Below, in pieces: positions 51,641-64,000 of a DNA stretch of 64,000 bases. A program made the translations under genes and the position numbers. Source of the stretch: Gordius sp. MW1 (lineage: Eukaryota > Nematomorpha > Gordioida > Gordea > Gordiidae); the NCBI GenBank assembly GCA_964036665.1, contig OZ038526.1, forward strand, positions 13,950,001 through 14,014,000. Reading direction: 5' to 3'. The notes beneath the pieces are model-generated. The model saw nothing but the letters and a program-made list of their open reading frames with translations, did no database searches and was not told where the DNA came from. How positions within the stretch are numbered: position 1 is the stretch's first letter; each line of letters opens with the position of its first letter.

Positions 51641-53374
51641 ATTTTTGTGAAACAAGCTCTATGCTATCGTGATTTAAAGTTAATAATTTTTGATGACTGA
51701 TGAAAAAAATTTTTTTTACGGAATTCACCTCTGATATCGAAAACTTTCATGGGGTCGATATGGTTGAACGAATAAATTGAAAAAATTTTGAGGTCGAAAA
51801 AATATTATTTTTCATATTCTTTCGAAAGGAATCTGAAAAAATCTTTAAAAGTCAGTAAATATTCTTAGCATTAAGTCATTGTTAGAATCTCGATAAGAAT
51901 TTTTGCACGAGGTGAAGTTTTAGATTGAGAGAAATTAAAATTTTAGAGTTGCGTTTAGATTGTTTTAATATCGCTTTCTAAGCGTGTCTCTAATTTTTGT
52001 GAAACAAGCTCTATGCTATCGTGATTTAAAGTTAATAATTTTTGATGACTGATCAAAATTTTTTTTTTTACAAAATTCACCTCTTATATCGAAACCTTTC
52101 ATGGGAGCGATATGGTTGAACGAATAAATTGAAAAAATTTGGGGTCGAAAAAAATATTATTTTTCATATTCTTTCGAAAGGAATCTGAAAAAATATTTAA
52201 AAGTCAGTAAATATTCTTAGCATTATGTCCTTGTTAGAATCTCGATAAGAATTTTTGCACGAAGGGAAGTTTTAGATTGAGAGAAATTAAAATTTTAGAG
52301 TTGCGTTTAGATTGTTTCAATATCGCTTTCTAAGCGTGTCTCTAATTTTTGTGAAACAAGCTCTATGCTATCGTGATTTAAAAGTTAATAATTTATGATG
52401 ACTGATCAAAAAAATTTTTTTACGGAATTCACCTCTGATATCGAAAACTTTCATGGGGGCGATATGGTTGAACGAATAAATTGAAAAAATTTTGAGGTCG
52501 AAAAATTATTATTTTTCATATTCTTTCGAAAGGAATCTGAAAAAATCTTTAAAAGTCAGTAAATATTCTTAGCATTAAGTCCTTGTTAGAATCTCGATAA
52601 GAATTTTTGCAGGAGGTGAAGTTTTAGATTGAGAGAAATTAAAATTTTAGAGTTGCGTTTAGATTGTTTCAATATCGCTTTCTAAGCGTGTCTCTAATTT
52701 TTGTGAAACAAGCTCTATGCTATCGTGATTTAAAGTTAATAATTTTTGATGACTGATCAAAAAAATTTTTTTTACGGAATTCACCTCTGATATCGAAAAC
52801 TTTCATGGGGGCGATATGGTTGAACGAATAAATTGAAAAAACTTTGAGGTCGAAAAAAATATTATTTTTCATATTCTTTCGAAAGGAATCTGAAAAAATC
52901 TTTAAAAGTCAGTAAATATTCTTAGCATTATGTCCTTGTTAGAATCTCGATAAGAATTTTTACACAAGGGGAAGTTTTAGATTGAGAGATAAAATTTTAG
53001 AGTTGCGTTTAGATTGTTTCAATATCGCTTTCTAAGCGTGTCTCTAATTTTTGTGAAACAAGCTCTATGCTATCGTGATTTAAAGTTAATAATTTTTGAT
53101 GACTGATCATTTTTTTTTTTTTTTACAAAATTCACCTCTTATATCGAAACCTTTCATGGGGGCGATATGGTTGAACGAATAAATTGAAAAAATTTCGGGT
53201 CGAAAAAAATATTATTTTTCATATTCTTTCGAAAGAAATCTGAAAAAATATTTAAAAGTCAGTAAATATTCTTAGCATTATGTCCTTGTTAGAATCTCGA
53301 TAAGAATTTTTGCACGAGGGGAAGTTTTAGATTGAGAGAAATTAAAATTTTAGAGTTGCGTTTAGATTGTTTCA
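51641..53374 (+). repeat. 1.73 kb block, second copy
   Basis: Second member of the +4,624 bp pair. It begins immediately after the region containing the 666 bp dimers. It differs from the first copy in, for example, gcacgaaggg near 52258 and aaaaattatt near 52502. Confidence 0.85.
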
Positions 53375-56049
53375 ATATCGCTTTCTAAGCGTGTCTCTAA
53401 TTTTTGTGAAACAAGCTCTATGCTATCGTGATTTAAAAGTTAATAATTTATGATGACTGATCAAAAAATTTTTTTTACGGAATTCACCTCTGATATCGAA
53501 AACTTTCATGGGGGCGATATGGTTGAACGAATAAATTGAAAAAATTTTGAGGTCGAAAAAATATTATTTTTCATATTCTTTCGAAAGGAATCTGAAAAAA
53601 TCTTTAAAAGTCAGTAAATATTCTTAGCATTATGTCCTTTTTAGAATCTCGATAAGAATTTTTGCACGAGGGGAAGTTTTAGTGAGAGAAATTAAAATTT
53701 TAGAGTTGCGTTTAGATTGTTTCAATATCGCTTTCTAAGCCTGTCTCTAGTTTTTGTGAAACAAGCTTTATGCGATCGTGATTTAAAGTTAATAATTTTT
53801 GATGACTGATCAAATTTTTTTTTTTTACAAAATTCACCTCTTATATCGAAACCTTTCATGGGGGCGATCTATTGTTTTTGTGAAACAAGCTCTATGCGAT
53901 CGTGATTTAAAGTTAATAATTTTTGATGACTGATCAAAATTTTTTTTTTACTGAATTCACCTCTCAAATCGAAAACATTCATGGGGGCGATATGGTTGAA
54001 CGAATAAATTGAAAAAATTTTGAGGTCGAAAAAATATTATTTTTCATATTCTTTCGAAAGGAATCTGAAAAAATATTTAAAAGTCAGTAAATATTCTTAG
54101 CATTATGTCCTTGTTAGAATCTCGATAAGAATTTTTGCACGAGGGGAAGTTTTAGATTGAGAGAAATTAAAATTTTAGAGTTGCGTTTAGATTGTTTCAA
54201 TATCGCTTTCTAAGCGTGTCTCTAATTTTTGTGAAACAAGCTCTATGCTATCGTGATTTAAAAGTTAATAATTTATGATGACTGATCAAAAAAATTTTTT
54301 TACGGAATTCACCTCTGATATCGAAAACTTTCATGGGGGCGATATGGTTGAACGAATAAATTGAAAAAATTTTGAGGTCAAAAAAATATTATTTTTCATA
54401 TTCTTTCGAAAGGAATCTGAAAAAATTTTTAAAAGTCAGTAAATATTCTTAGCATTAAGTCCTTGTTAGAATCTCGATAAGAATTTTTGCACGAGGTGAA
54501 GTTTTAGATTAAGAGAAATTAAAATTTTAGAGTTGCGTTTAGATTGTTTCAATATCGCTTTCTAAGCGTGTCTCTAATTTTTGTGAAACAAGCTCTATGC
54601 TATCGTGATTTAAAGTTAATAATTTTTGATGACTGATCAAAAAAAATTTTTTACGGAATTCACCTCTGATATCGAAAACTTTCATGGGGGCGATATGGTT
54701 GAACGAATAAATTGAAAAAACTTTGAGGTCGAAAAAAATATTATTTTTCATATTCTTTCGAAAGGAATCTGAAAAAATCTTTAAAAGTCAGTAAATATTC
54801 TTAGCATTATGTCCTTGTTAGAATCTCGATAAGAATTTTTGCACGAGGGGAAGTTTTAGATTGAGGGAAATTAAGATTTTCGAGTTGCGTTTAGATTGTT
54901 TCAATATCGCTTTCTAAGCCTGTCTCTAGTTTTTGTGAAACAAGCTTTATGCGATCGTTTTATAAAGTTAATAATTTTTGATGACTGATCAAAATTTTTT
55001 TTTTTACAAAATTCACCTCTTATATCGAAACCTTTCATGGGGGCGATATGGTTGAACGAATAAATTGAAAAAACTTTGAGGTCCAAAAAAATATTATTTT
55101 TCATATTCTTTCGAAAGGAATCTGAAAAAATCTTTAAAAGTCAGTAAATATTCTTAGCATTATGTCCTTGTTAGAATCTCGATAAGAATTTTTGCACGAG
55201 GCGAAGTTTTAGATTGAGAGAAATTAAGATTTTCGTGTTGCGTTTAGATTGTTTCAATATCGCTTTCTAAGCGTGTCTCTAGTTTTTGTGAAACAAGCTC
55301 TATGCGATCGTGATTTAAAGTAAATAATTTTTGATGACTGATCAAAAATTTTTTTTTTATGGAATTCACCTCTGATATCGAAAACTTTCACGGGGGCGAT
55401 ATGGTTGAACGAATAAATTGAAAAAATTTTGAGGTCGAAAAAAATATTATTTTTCATATTCTTTCGAAAGGAATCTGAAAAAATCTTTAAAAGTCAGTAA
55501 ATATTCTTAGCATTATGTCCTTGTTAGAATCTCAATAAGAATTTTTGCACGAGGGGAAGTTTTAGATTGAGAGAAATTAATAGATTGTTTCAATATCGCT
55601 TTCTAAGCGTGTCTCTAATTTTTGTGAAACAAGCTCTATGCGATCATGATTTAAAGTTAATAATTTTTTATGACTGATCAAAATTTTTTTTTTTACAAAA
55701 TTCACCTCTTATATCGAAACCTTTCATGGGGGCGATCTATTGCTTTTGTGAAACAAGCTCTATGCGATCGTGATTTAAAGTTAATAATTTTTGATGACTG
55801 ATCAAATTTTTTTTTACGGAATTCACCTCTGATATCGAAAACTTTCATGGGGGCGATATGGTTGAACGAATAAATTGAAAAAATTTTGAGGTCGAAAAAA
55901 ATATTATTTTTCATATTCTTTCGAAAGGAATCTGAAAAAATCTTTAAAAGTCAGTAAATATTCTTAGCATTATGTCCTTGTTAGAATCTCGATAAGAATT
56001 TTTGCACGAGGGGAAGTTTTAGATTGAGGGAAATTACGATTTTCGAGTT

Positions 56050-59000
56050 GCGTTTAGATTGTTTCAATATCGCTTTCTAAGCGTGTCTCTAATTTTTGTG
56101 AAACAAGCTCTATGCGATCGTGATTTAAAGTTAATAATTTTTGATGACTGATCAAAATTTTTTTTTTTACAAAATTCACCTCTTATATCGAAACCTTTCA
56201 TGGGGGCGATATGGTTGAACGAATAAATTGAAAAAATTTGGGGTCGAAAAAAATATTATTTTTCATATTCTTTCGAAAGGAATCTGAAAAAATCTTTAAA
56301 AGTCAGTAAATATTCTTAGCATTATGTCCTTGTTAGAATCTCGATAAGAATTTTTGCACGAGGCGAAGTTTTAGATTGAGAGAAATTAAGATTTTCGTGT
56401 TGCGTTTAGATTGTTTCAATATCGCTTTCTAAGCGTGTCTCTAGTTTTTGTGAAACAAGCTCTATGCGATCGTGATTTAAAGTAAATAATTTTTGATGAC
56501 TGATCAAAAATTTTTTTTTACGGAATTCACCTCTGATATCGAAAACTTTCACGGGGGCGATATGGTTGAACGAACAAATTGAAAAAATTTTGAGGTCGAA
56601 AAAAATATTATTTTTCATATTCTTTCGAAAGGAATCTGAAAAAATCTTTAAAAGTCAGTAAATATTCTTAGCATTATGTCCTTGATAGAATTTCGATAAG
56701 AATTTTTGCACGAGGGGAAGTTTTAGATTGAGAGAAATTAAAATTTTAGAGTTGCGTTTAGATTGTTTCATTATCGCTTTCTAAGCGTGTCTCTAATTTT
56801 TGTGAAACAAGCTCTATGCGATCGTGATTTAAAGTTAATAATTTTTTATGACTGATCAAATTTTTTTTTTTTACAAAACTCACCTCTTATATCGAAACCT
56901 TTCATGGGGGCGATCTATTGCTTTTGTGAAACAAGCTCTATGCGATCGTGATTTAAAGTTAATAATTTTTGATGACTGATCAAATTTTTTTTTTACGGAA
57001 TTCACCTCTGATATCGAAAACTTTCATGGAGGCGATATGGTTGAACGAATAAATTGAAAAAATTTTGAGGTCGAAAAAAATATTATTTTTCATATTCTTT
57101 CAAAAGGAATCTGAAAAAATCTTTAAAAGTCAGTAAATATTCTTAGCAATATGTCCTTGTTAGAATCTCGATAAGAATTTGTGCACGAGGGGAAGTTTTA
57201 GATTGGGAGAAATTAAAATTTTAGAGTTGCGTTTAGATTGTTTCAATATCGCTTTCTAAGCGTGTCTCTAATTTTTGTGAAACAAGCTCTATGCTATCGT
57301 GATTTAAAGTTAATAATTTTTGATGACTGATCAAAAAATTTTTTTTTACGGAATTCACCTCTGATATCGAAAACTTTCATGGGGACGATATGGTTAAACG
57401 AATAAATTGAAAAAATTTTGAGGTCGAAAAAAATATTATTTTTCATATTCTTTCGAAAGGAATCTGAAAAAATCTTTAAAAGTCAGTAAATATTCTTAGC
57501 ATTATGTCCTTGTTAGAATCTCGATAAGAATTTTTGCACGAGGGGAAGTTTTAGATTGAGGGAAATTACGATTTTCGAGTTGCGTTTAGATTGTTTCAAT
57601 ATCGCTTTCTAAGCGTGTATCTAATTTTTGTGAAACAAGCTCTATGCGTCAAAATTTTTTTTTTTACAAAATTCACCTCTTATATCGAAACCTTTTATGG
57701 GGGCGATATGGTTGATAAATTAAAAAAATTTTGAGGTCGAAAAAAATATTATTTTTCATATTCTTTCGAAAGGAATCTGAAAAAATCTTTAAAAGTCAAT
57801 AAATATTCTTAGCATTATGTCCTTGTTAGAATCTCGATAAGAATTTTTGCACGAGGGGAAGTTTTAGATTGGGAGAAATTAAAATTTTAGAGTTGCGTTT
57901 AGATTGTTTCAATATCGCTTTCTAAGCGTGTCTCTAATTTTTGTGAAACAAGCTCTATGCTATCGTGATTTAAAGTTAATAATTTTTGATGACTGATCAA
58001 AAAAAATTTTTTTTACGGAATTCACCTCTGATATCGAAAACTTTCATGGGGGCGATATGGTTGAACGAATAAATTGAAAAAATTTTGAGGTCGAAAAAAA
58101 TATTATTTTTCATATTCTTTCGAAAGGAATCTGAAAAAATCTTTAAAAGTCAGTAAATATTCTTAGCATTATGTCCTTGTTAGAATCTCGATAAGAATTT
58201 TTGCACGAGGGGAAGTTTTAGATTGAGGGAAATTACGATTTTCGAGTTGCGTTTAGATTGTTTCAATATCGCTTTCTAAGCGTGTCTCTAATTTTTGTGA
58301 AACAAGCTCTATGCGATCGTGATATAAAGTTAATAATTTTTGATGACTGATCAAAGTTTTTTTTTTACAAAATTCACCTCTTATATCGAAACCTTTCATG
58401 GGGGGCGATATGGTTGAACGAATAAATTGAAAAAATTTGGGGTCGAAAAAAATATTATTTTTCATATTCTTTCGAAAGGAATCTGAAAAAATATTTAAAA
58501 GTCAGTAAATATTTTTAGAATTATGTCCTTGTTAGAATCTCGATAAGAATTTGTGCACGAGGGGAAGTTTTAGATTGAGAGAAATTAAAATTTTAGAGTT
58601 GCGTTTAGATTGTTTCAATATCGCTTTCTAAGCGTGTCTCTAATTTTTGTGAAACAAGCTCTATGCTATCGTGATTTAAAAGTCAATAATTTATGATGAC
58701 TGATCAAAAAAAATTTTTTACGGAATTCACCTCTGATATCAAAAACTTTCATGGGGGCGATATGGTTGAACGAATAAATTGAAAAAATTTTGAGGTCGAA
58801 AAAATATTATTTTTCATATTCTTTCGAAAGGAATCTGAAAAAATCTTTAAAAGTCAGTAAATATTCTTAGCATTAAGTCCTTGTTAGAATCTCGATAAGA
58901 ATTTTTGCACGAGGTGAAGTTTTAGATTGAGAGAAATTAAAATTTTAGAGTTGCGTTTAGATTGTTTCAATATCGCTTTCTAAGCGTGTCTCTAATTTTT

Positions 59001-59306
59001 GTGAAACAAGCTCTATGCTATCGTGATTTAAAGTTAATAATTTTTGATGACTGATCAAAAAAATTTTTTTTACGGAATTCACATCTGATATCGAAAACTT
59101 TCATGGGGGCGATATGGTTGAACGAATAAATTGAAAAAATTTTGAGGTTGAAAAAAATATTATTTTTCATATTCTTTCGAAAGGAATCTGAAAAAATCTT
59201 TAAAAGTCAGTAAATATTCTTAGCATTATGTCCTTGTTAGAATCTCGATAAGAATTTTTGCACGAGGGGAAGTTCTAGTTTGAGAGAAATTAAAATTTTA
59301 GAGTTG
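56050..59306 (+). repeat. 3,257 bp tandem unit, first copy
   Basis: Recurs immediately downstream at 59307-62915. Shared rare markers at offset 3,257 are acaaaactcacc (56873 and 60130), ctttcaaaagg (57098 and 60355), ggggacgatatggttaaacg (57381 and 60638) and the ctctatgcgtcaaaatt deletion form. From 58253 the offset becomes 3,609 because the second copy has one extra monomer. Confidence 0.88.
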
Positions 59307-62300
59307 CGTTTAGATTGTTTCAATATCGCTTTCTAAGCGTGTCTCTAATTTTTGTGAAACAAGCTCTATGCGATCGTGATTTAAAGTTAATAATTTTTGA
59401 TGACTGATCAAAATTTTTTTTTTTACAAAATTCACCTCTTATATCGAAACCTTTCATGGGGGCGATATGGTTGAACGAATAAATTGAAAAAATTTGGGGT
59501 CGAAAAAAATATTATTTTTCATATTCTTTCGAAAGGAATCTGAAAAAATATTTAAAAGTCAGTAAATATTCTTAGCATTATGTCCTTGTTAGAATCTCGA
59601 TAAGAATTTTTGCACGAGGGGAAGTTTTAGATTGAGAGAAATTAAAATTTTAGAGTTGCGTTTAGATTGTTTCAATATCGCTTTCTAAGCGTGTCTCTAG
59701 TTTTTGTGAAACAAGCTCTATGCGATCGTGATTTAAAGTAAATAATTTTTGATGACTGATCAAAAATTTTTTTTTTACGGAATTCACCTCTGATATCGAA
59801 AACTTTCACGGGGGCGATATGGTTGAACGAATAAATTGAAAAAATTTTGAGGTCGAAAAAAATATTATTTTTCATATTCTTTCGAAAGGAATCTGAAAAA
59901 ATCTTTAAAAGTCAGTAAATATTCTTAGCATTATGTCCTTGTTAGAATTTCGATAAGAATTTTTGCACGAGGGGAAGTTTTAGATTGAGAGAAATTAAAA
60001 TTTTAGAGTTGCGTTTAGATTGTTTCATTATCGCTTTCTAAGCGTGTCTCTAATTTTTGTGAAATAAGCTCTATGCGATCGTGATTTAAAGTTAATAATT
60101 TTTTATGACTGATCAAATTTTTTTTTTTACAAAACTCACCTCTTATATCGAAAGCTTTCATGGGGGCGATCTATTGCTTTTGTGAAACAAGCTCTATGCG
60201 ATCGTGATTTAAAAGTTAATAATTTTTGATGACTGATGAAATTTTTTTTTTACGGAATTCACCTCTGATATCGAAAACTTTCATGGAGGCGATATGGTTG
60301 AACGAATAAATTGAAAAAATTTTGAGGTCGAAAAAAATATTATTTTTCATATTCTTTCAAAAGGAATCTGAAAAAATCTTTAAAAGTCAGTAAATATTCT
60401 TAGCAATATGTCCTTGTTAGAATCTCGATAAGAATTTGTGCACGAGGGGAAGTTTTAGATTGGGAGAAATTAAAATTTTAGAGTTGCGTTTAGATTGTTT
60501 CAATATCGCTTTCTAAGCGTGTCTCTAATTTTTGTGAAACAAGCTCTATGCTATCGTGATTTAAAGTTAATAATTTTTGATGACTGATCAAAAAATTTTT
60601 TTTTACGGAATTCACCTCTGATATCGAAAACTTTCATGGGGACGATATGGTTAAACGAATAAATTGAAAAAATTTTGAGGTCGAAAAAAATATTATTTTT
60701 CATATTCTTTCGAAAGGAATCTGAAAAAATCTTTAAAAGTCAGTAAATATTCTTAGCATTATGTCCTTGTTAGAATCTCGATAAGAATTTTTGCACGAGG
60801 GGAAGTTTTAGATTGAGGGAAATTACGATTTTCGAGTTGCGTTTAGATTGTTTCAATATCGCTTTCTAAGCGTGTATCTAATTTTTGTGAAACAAGCTCT
60901 ATGCGTCAAAATTTTTTTTTTTACAAAATTCACCTCTTATATCGAAACCTTTTATGGGGGCGATATGGTTGATAAATTAAAAAAATTTTGAGGTCGAAAA
61001 AAATATTATTTTTCATATTCTTTCGAAAGGAATCTGAAAAAATCTTTAAAAGTCAATAAATATTCTTAGCATTATGTCCTTGTTAGAATCTCGATAAGAA
61101 TTTTTGCACGAGGGGAAGTTTTAGATTGGGAGAAATTAAAATTTTAGAGTTGCGTTTAGATTGTTTCAATATCGCTTTCTAAGCGTGTCTCTAATTTTTG
61201 TGAAACAAGCTCTATGCTATCGTGATTTAAAGTTAATAATTTTTGATGACTGATCAAAAAAAATTTTTTTTACGGAATTCACCTCTGATATCGAAAACTT
61301 TCATGGGGGCGATATGGTTGAACGAATAAATTGAAAAAATTTTGAGGTCGAAAAAAATATTATTTTTCATATTCTTTCGAAAGGAATCTGAAAAAATCTT
61401 TAAAAGTCAGTAAATATTCTTAGCATTATGTCCTTGTTAGAATCTCGATAAGAATTTTTGCACGAGGGGAAGTTTTAGATTGAGGGAAATTACGATTTTC
61501 GAGTTGCGTTTAGATTGTTTCAATATCGCTTTCTAAGCGTGTCTCTAATTTTTGTGAAACAAGCTCTATGCTATCGTGATTTAAAGTTAATAATTTTTGA
61601 TGACTGATAAAAATTTTTTTTTTATGGAATTCACCTCTGATATCGAAAACTTTCATGGGGGCGATATGGTTGAACGAATAAATTGAAAAAATTTTGAGGT
61701 CAAAAAAAATATTATTTTTCATATTCTTTCGAAAGGAATCTGAAAAAATCTTTAAAAGTCAGTAAATATTCTTAGCATTATGTCCTTGTTAGAATCTCGA
61801 TAAGAATTTTTGCACGAGGGGAAGTTTTAGATTGAGGGAAATTACGATTTTCGAGTTGCGTTTAGATTGTTTCAATATCGCTTTCTAAGCGTGTCTCTAA
61901 TTTTTGTGAAACAAGCTCTATGCGATCGTGATATAAAGTTAATAATTTTTGATGACTGATCAAAGTTTTTTTTTTACAAAATTCACCTCTTATATCGAAA
62001 CCTTTCATGGGGGGCGATATGGTTGAACGAATAAATTGAAAAAATTTGGGGTCGAAAAAAATATTATTTTTCATATTCTTTCGAAAGGAATCTGAAAAAA
62101 TATTTAAAAGTCAGTAAATATTTTTAGAATTATGTCCTTGTTAGAGTCTCGATAAGAATTTGTGGACGAGGGGAAGTTTTAGATTGAGAGAAATTAAAAT
62201 TTTAGAGTTGCGTTTAGATTGTTTCAATATCGCTTTCTAAGCGTGTCTCTAATTTTTGTGAAACAAGCTCTATGCTATCGTGATTTAAAAGTCAATAATT

Positions 62301-62915
62301 TATGATGACTGATCAAAAAAAATTTTTTACGGAATTTACCTCTGATATCAAAAACTTTCATGGGGGCGATATGGTTGAACGAATAAATTGAAAAAATTTT
62401 GAGGTCGAAAAAATATTATTTTTCATATTCTTTCGAAAGGAATCTGAAAAAATCTTTAAAAGTCAGTAAATATTCTTAGCATTAAGTCCTTGTTAGAATC
62501 TCGATAAGAATTTTTGCACGAGGTGAAGTTTTAGATTGAGAGAAATTAAAATTTTAGAGTTGCGTTTAGATTGTTTCAATATCGCTTTCTAAGCGTGTCT
62601 CTAATTTTTGTGAAACAAGCTCTATGCTATCGTGATTTAAAGTTAATAATTTTTGATGACTGATCAAAAAAATTTTTTTTACGGAATTCACCTCTGATAT
62701 CGAAAACTTTCATGGGGGCGATATGGTTGAACGAATAAATTGAAAAAATTTTGAGGTTGAAAAAAATATTATTTTTCATATTCTTTCGAAAGGAATCTGA
62801 AAAAATCTTTAAAAGTCAGTAAATATTCTTAGCATTATGTCCTTGTTAGAATCTCGATAAGAATTTTTGCACGAGGGGAAGTTCTAGTTTGAGAGAAATT
62901 AAAATTTTAGAGTTG
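59307..62915 (+). repeat. 3,609 bp tandem unit, second copy with one extra monomer
   Basis: Same as 56050-59306 plus one 352 bp monomer at about 61510-61861 (marker tgataaaaatttttttttta followed by tggaattcacc). A third, partial repetition runs from 62916 to about 63290, after which the match ends (ctctaattt where the units have ctctagttt). Confidence 0.88.
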
Positions 62916-64000
62916 CGTTTAGATTGTTTCAATATCGCTTTCTAAGCGTGTCTCTAATTTTTGTGAAACAAGCTCTATGCGATCGTGATTTAAAGTTAAT
63001 AATTTTTGATGACTGATCAAAATTTTTTTTTTTACAAAATTCACCTCTTATATCGAAACCTTTCATGGGGGCGATATGGTTGAACGAATAAATTGAAAAA
63101 ATTTGGGGTCGAAAAAAATATTATTTTTCATATTCTTTCGAAAGGAATCTGAAAAAATATTTAAAAGTCAGTAAATATTCTTAGCATTATGTCCTTGTTA
63201 GAATCTCGATAAGAATTTTTGCACGAGGGGAAGTTTTAGATTGAGAGAAATTAAAATTTTAGAGTTGCGTTTAGATTGTTTCAATATCGCTTTCTAAGCG
63301 TGTCTCTAATTTTTGTGAAACAAGCTCTATGCGATCGTGATTTAAAGTTAATAATTTTTGATGACTGATCAAAATTTTTTTTTTTACAAAATTCACCTCT
63401 TATATCGAAACCTTTCATGGGAGCGATATGGTTGAACGAATAAATTGAAAAAATTTTGAGGTCGAAAAAAATATTATTTTTCATATTCTTTCGAAAGGAA
63501 TCTGAAAAAATATTTAAAAGTCAGTAAATATTCTTAACATTATGTCCTTGTTAGAATCTCGATAAGAATTTTTGCACGAGGGGAAGTTTTAGATTGAGAG
63601 AAATTAAAATTTTAGAGTTGCGTTTAGATTGTTTCAATATCGCTTTCTAAGCGTGTCTCTAATTTTTGTGAAACAAGCTCTATGCGATCGTGATTTAAAG
63701 TTAATAATTTTTGATGACTGATCAAAATTTTTTTTTTTACAAAATTCACCTCTTATATCGAAACCTTTCATGGGAGCGATATGGTTGAACGAATAAATTG
63801 AAAAAATTTTGGGGTCGAAAAAAATATTATTTTTCATATTCTTTCGAAAGGAATCTGAAAAAATATTTAAAAGTCAGTAAATATTCTTAGCATTATGTCC
63901 TTGTTAGAATCTCGATAAGAATTTTTGCACGAGGGGAAGTTTTAGATTGAGAGAAATTAAAATTTTAGAGTTGCGATTAGATTGTTTCAATATCGCTTTC

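Larger units (their letters stand above)
46279..64000 (+). repeat. Satellite family II array, block d
   Basis: About 50 monomer equivalents in the same orientation, continuing beyond the window. The first 0.74 kb is the end of unit B. The rest contains its own nested duplications at 47.0-53.4, 49.9-51.2 and 56.1-63.3 kb. Block-specific variants include taaaagttaataatttatg, gaaaaaatttggggtcg, gcacgaggtgaag and cttttatgggggcg. Confidence 0.97.

Noticed and set aside
2081-63837. Recurrent minus-strand frames of 62-70 codons starting MKNNIFFDLK in many monomers
   Set aside because: They cross the A/T tract, so tract length decides which of two unrelated C-termini follows (FDQSSKIINFK versus LISHQKLLTL). 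Many monomers lack the frame, and it exists because monomers are copies. No start context, conserved length or partner supports a gene.
1-64000. CRISPR array
   Set aside because: The repeats are about 350 bp with no short repeat/unique spacer alternation, and no cas-like genes are present.

Overview
The window is almost entirely satellite DNA from an AT-rich eukaryotic genome. It holds no intact gene, tRNA, rRNA or CRISPR array. The only protein-coding remnant is an RNase H-like retroelement fragment, present twice. The organism is not determinable from the window. Long head-to-tail arrays, higher-order duplications and nested mobile elements point to eukaryotic heterochromatin (centromeric, pericentromeric or subtelomeric). 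A repeat-rich, AT-rich fungus such as an arbuscular mycorrhizal fungus is one low-confidence guess; a plant or protist is not excluded.

Layout: (1) 1-1726 holds five copies of a 343-347 bp satellite (family I). (2) From 1727 to the end runs a second satellite (family II, full monomer about 353 bp, recurrent short form 124 bp), all in one orientation and broken only by inserts. Family I, read on the minus strand, aligns recognisably with family II read on the plus strand, so the two families are diverged relatives meeting in opposite orientation near 1725. (3) 11085-14382 is a 3.3 kb non-satellite insert made of several tandem repeats, AT-rich unique DNA, a 20 bp inverted-repeat pair, a 66 nt pure pyrimidine tract and a GC-rich hairpin. 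(4) 33582-34400 and 45460-46278 are two near-identical copies of a 0.82 kb insert carrying the RNase H-like fragment on the minus strand.

Large-scale structure: an 11,879 bp segment (about 23.3-35.1 kb) is tandemly duplicated at about 35.2-47.0 kb with only five differences found by eye. The satellite blocks on the two sides of the 3.3 kb insert (4.7-10.9 kb and 14.7-18.1 kb) are copies that differ by exactly one 2,820 bp, eight-monomer unit. Smaller duplications occur at 19.7-20.9, 25.3-30.5, 47.0-53.4, 49.9-51.2 and 56.1-63.3 kb. The history appears to be repeated unequal exchange or amplification of multi-monomer blocks, with transposon insertions carried along as passengers.

No operon, promoter or gene circuit can be supported. 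Short open frames of 62-70 codons recur on the minus strand in many family II monomers, but they break and change C-termini with the length of a homopolymer tract and are not annotated as genes. All alignments were made by eye; boundaries of duplicated blocks are approximate to tens of bases.
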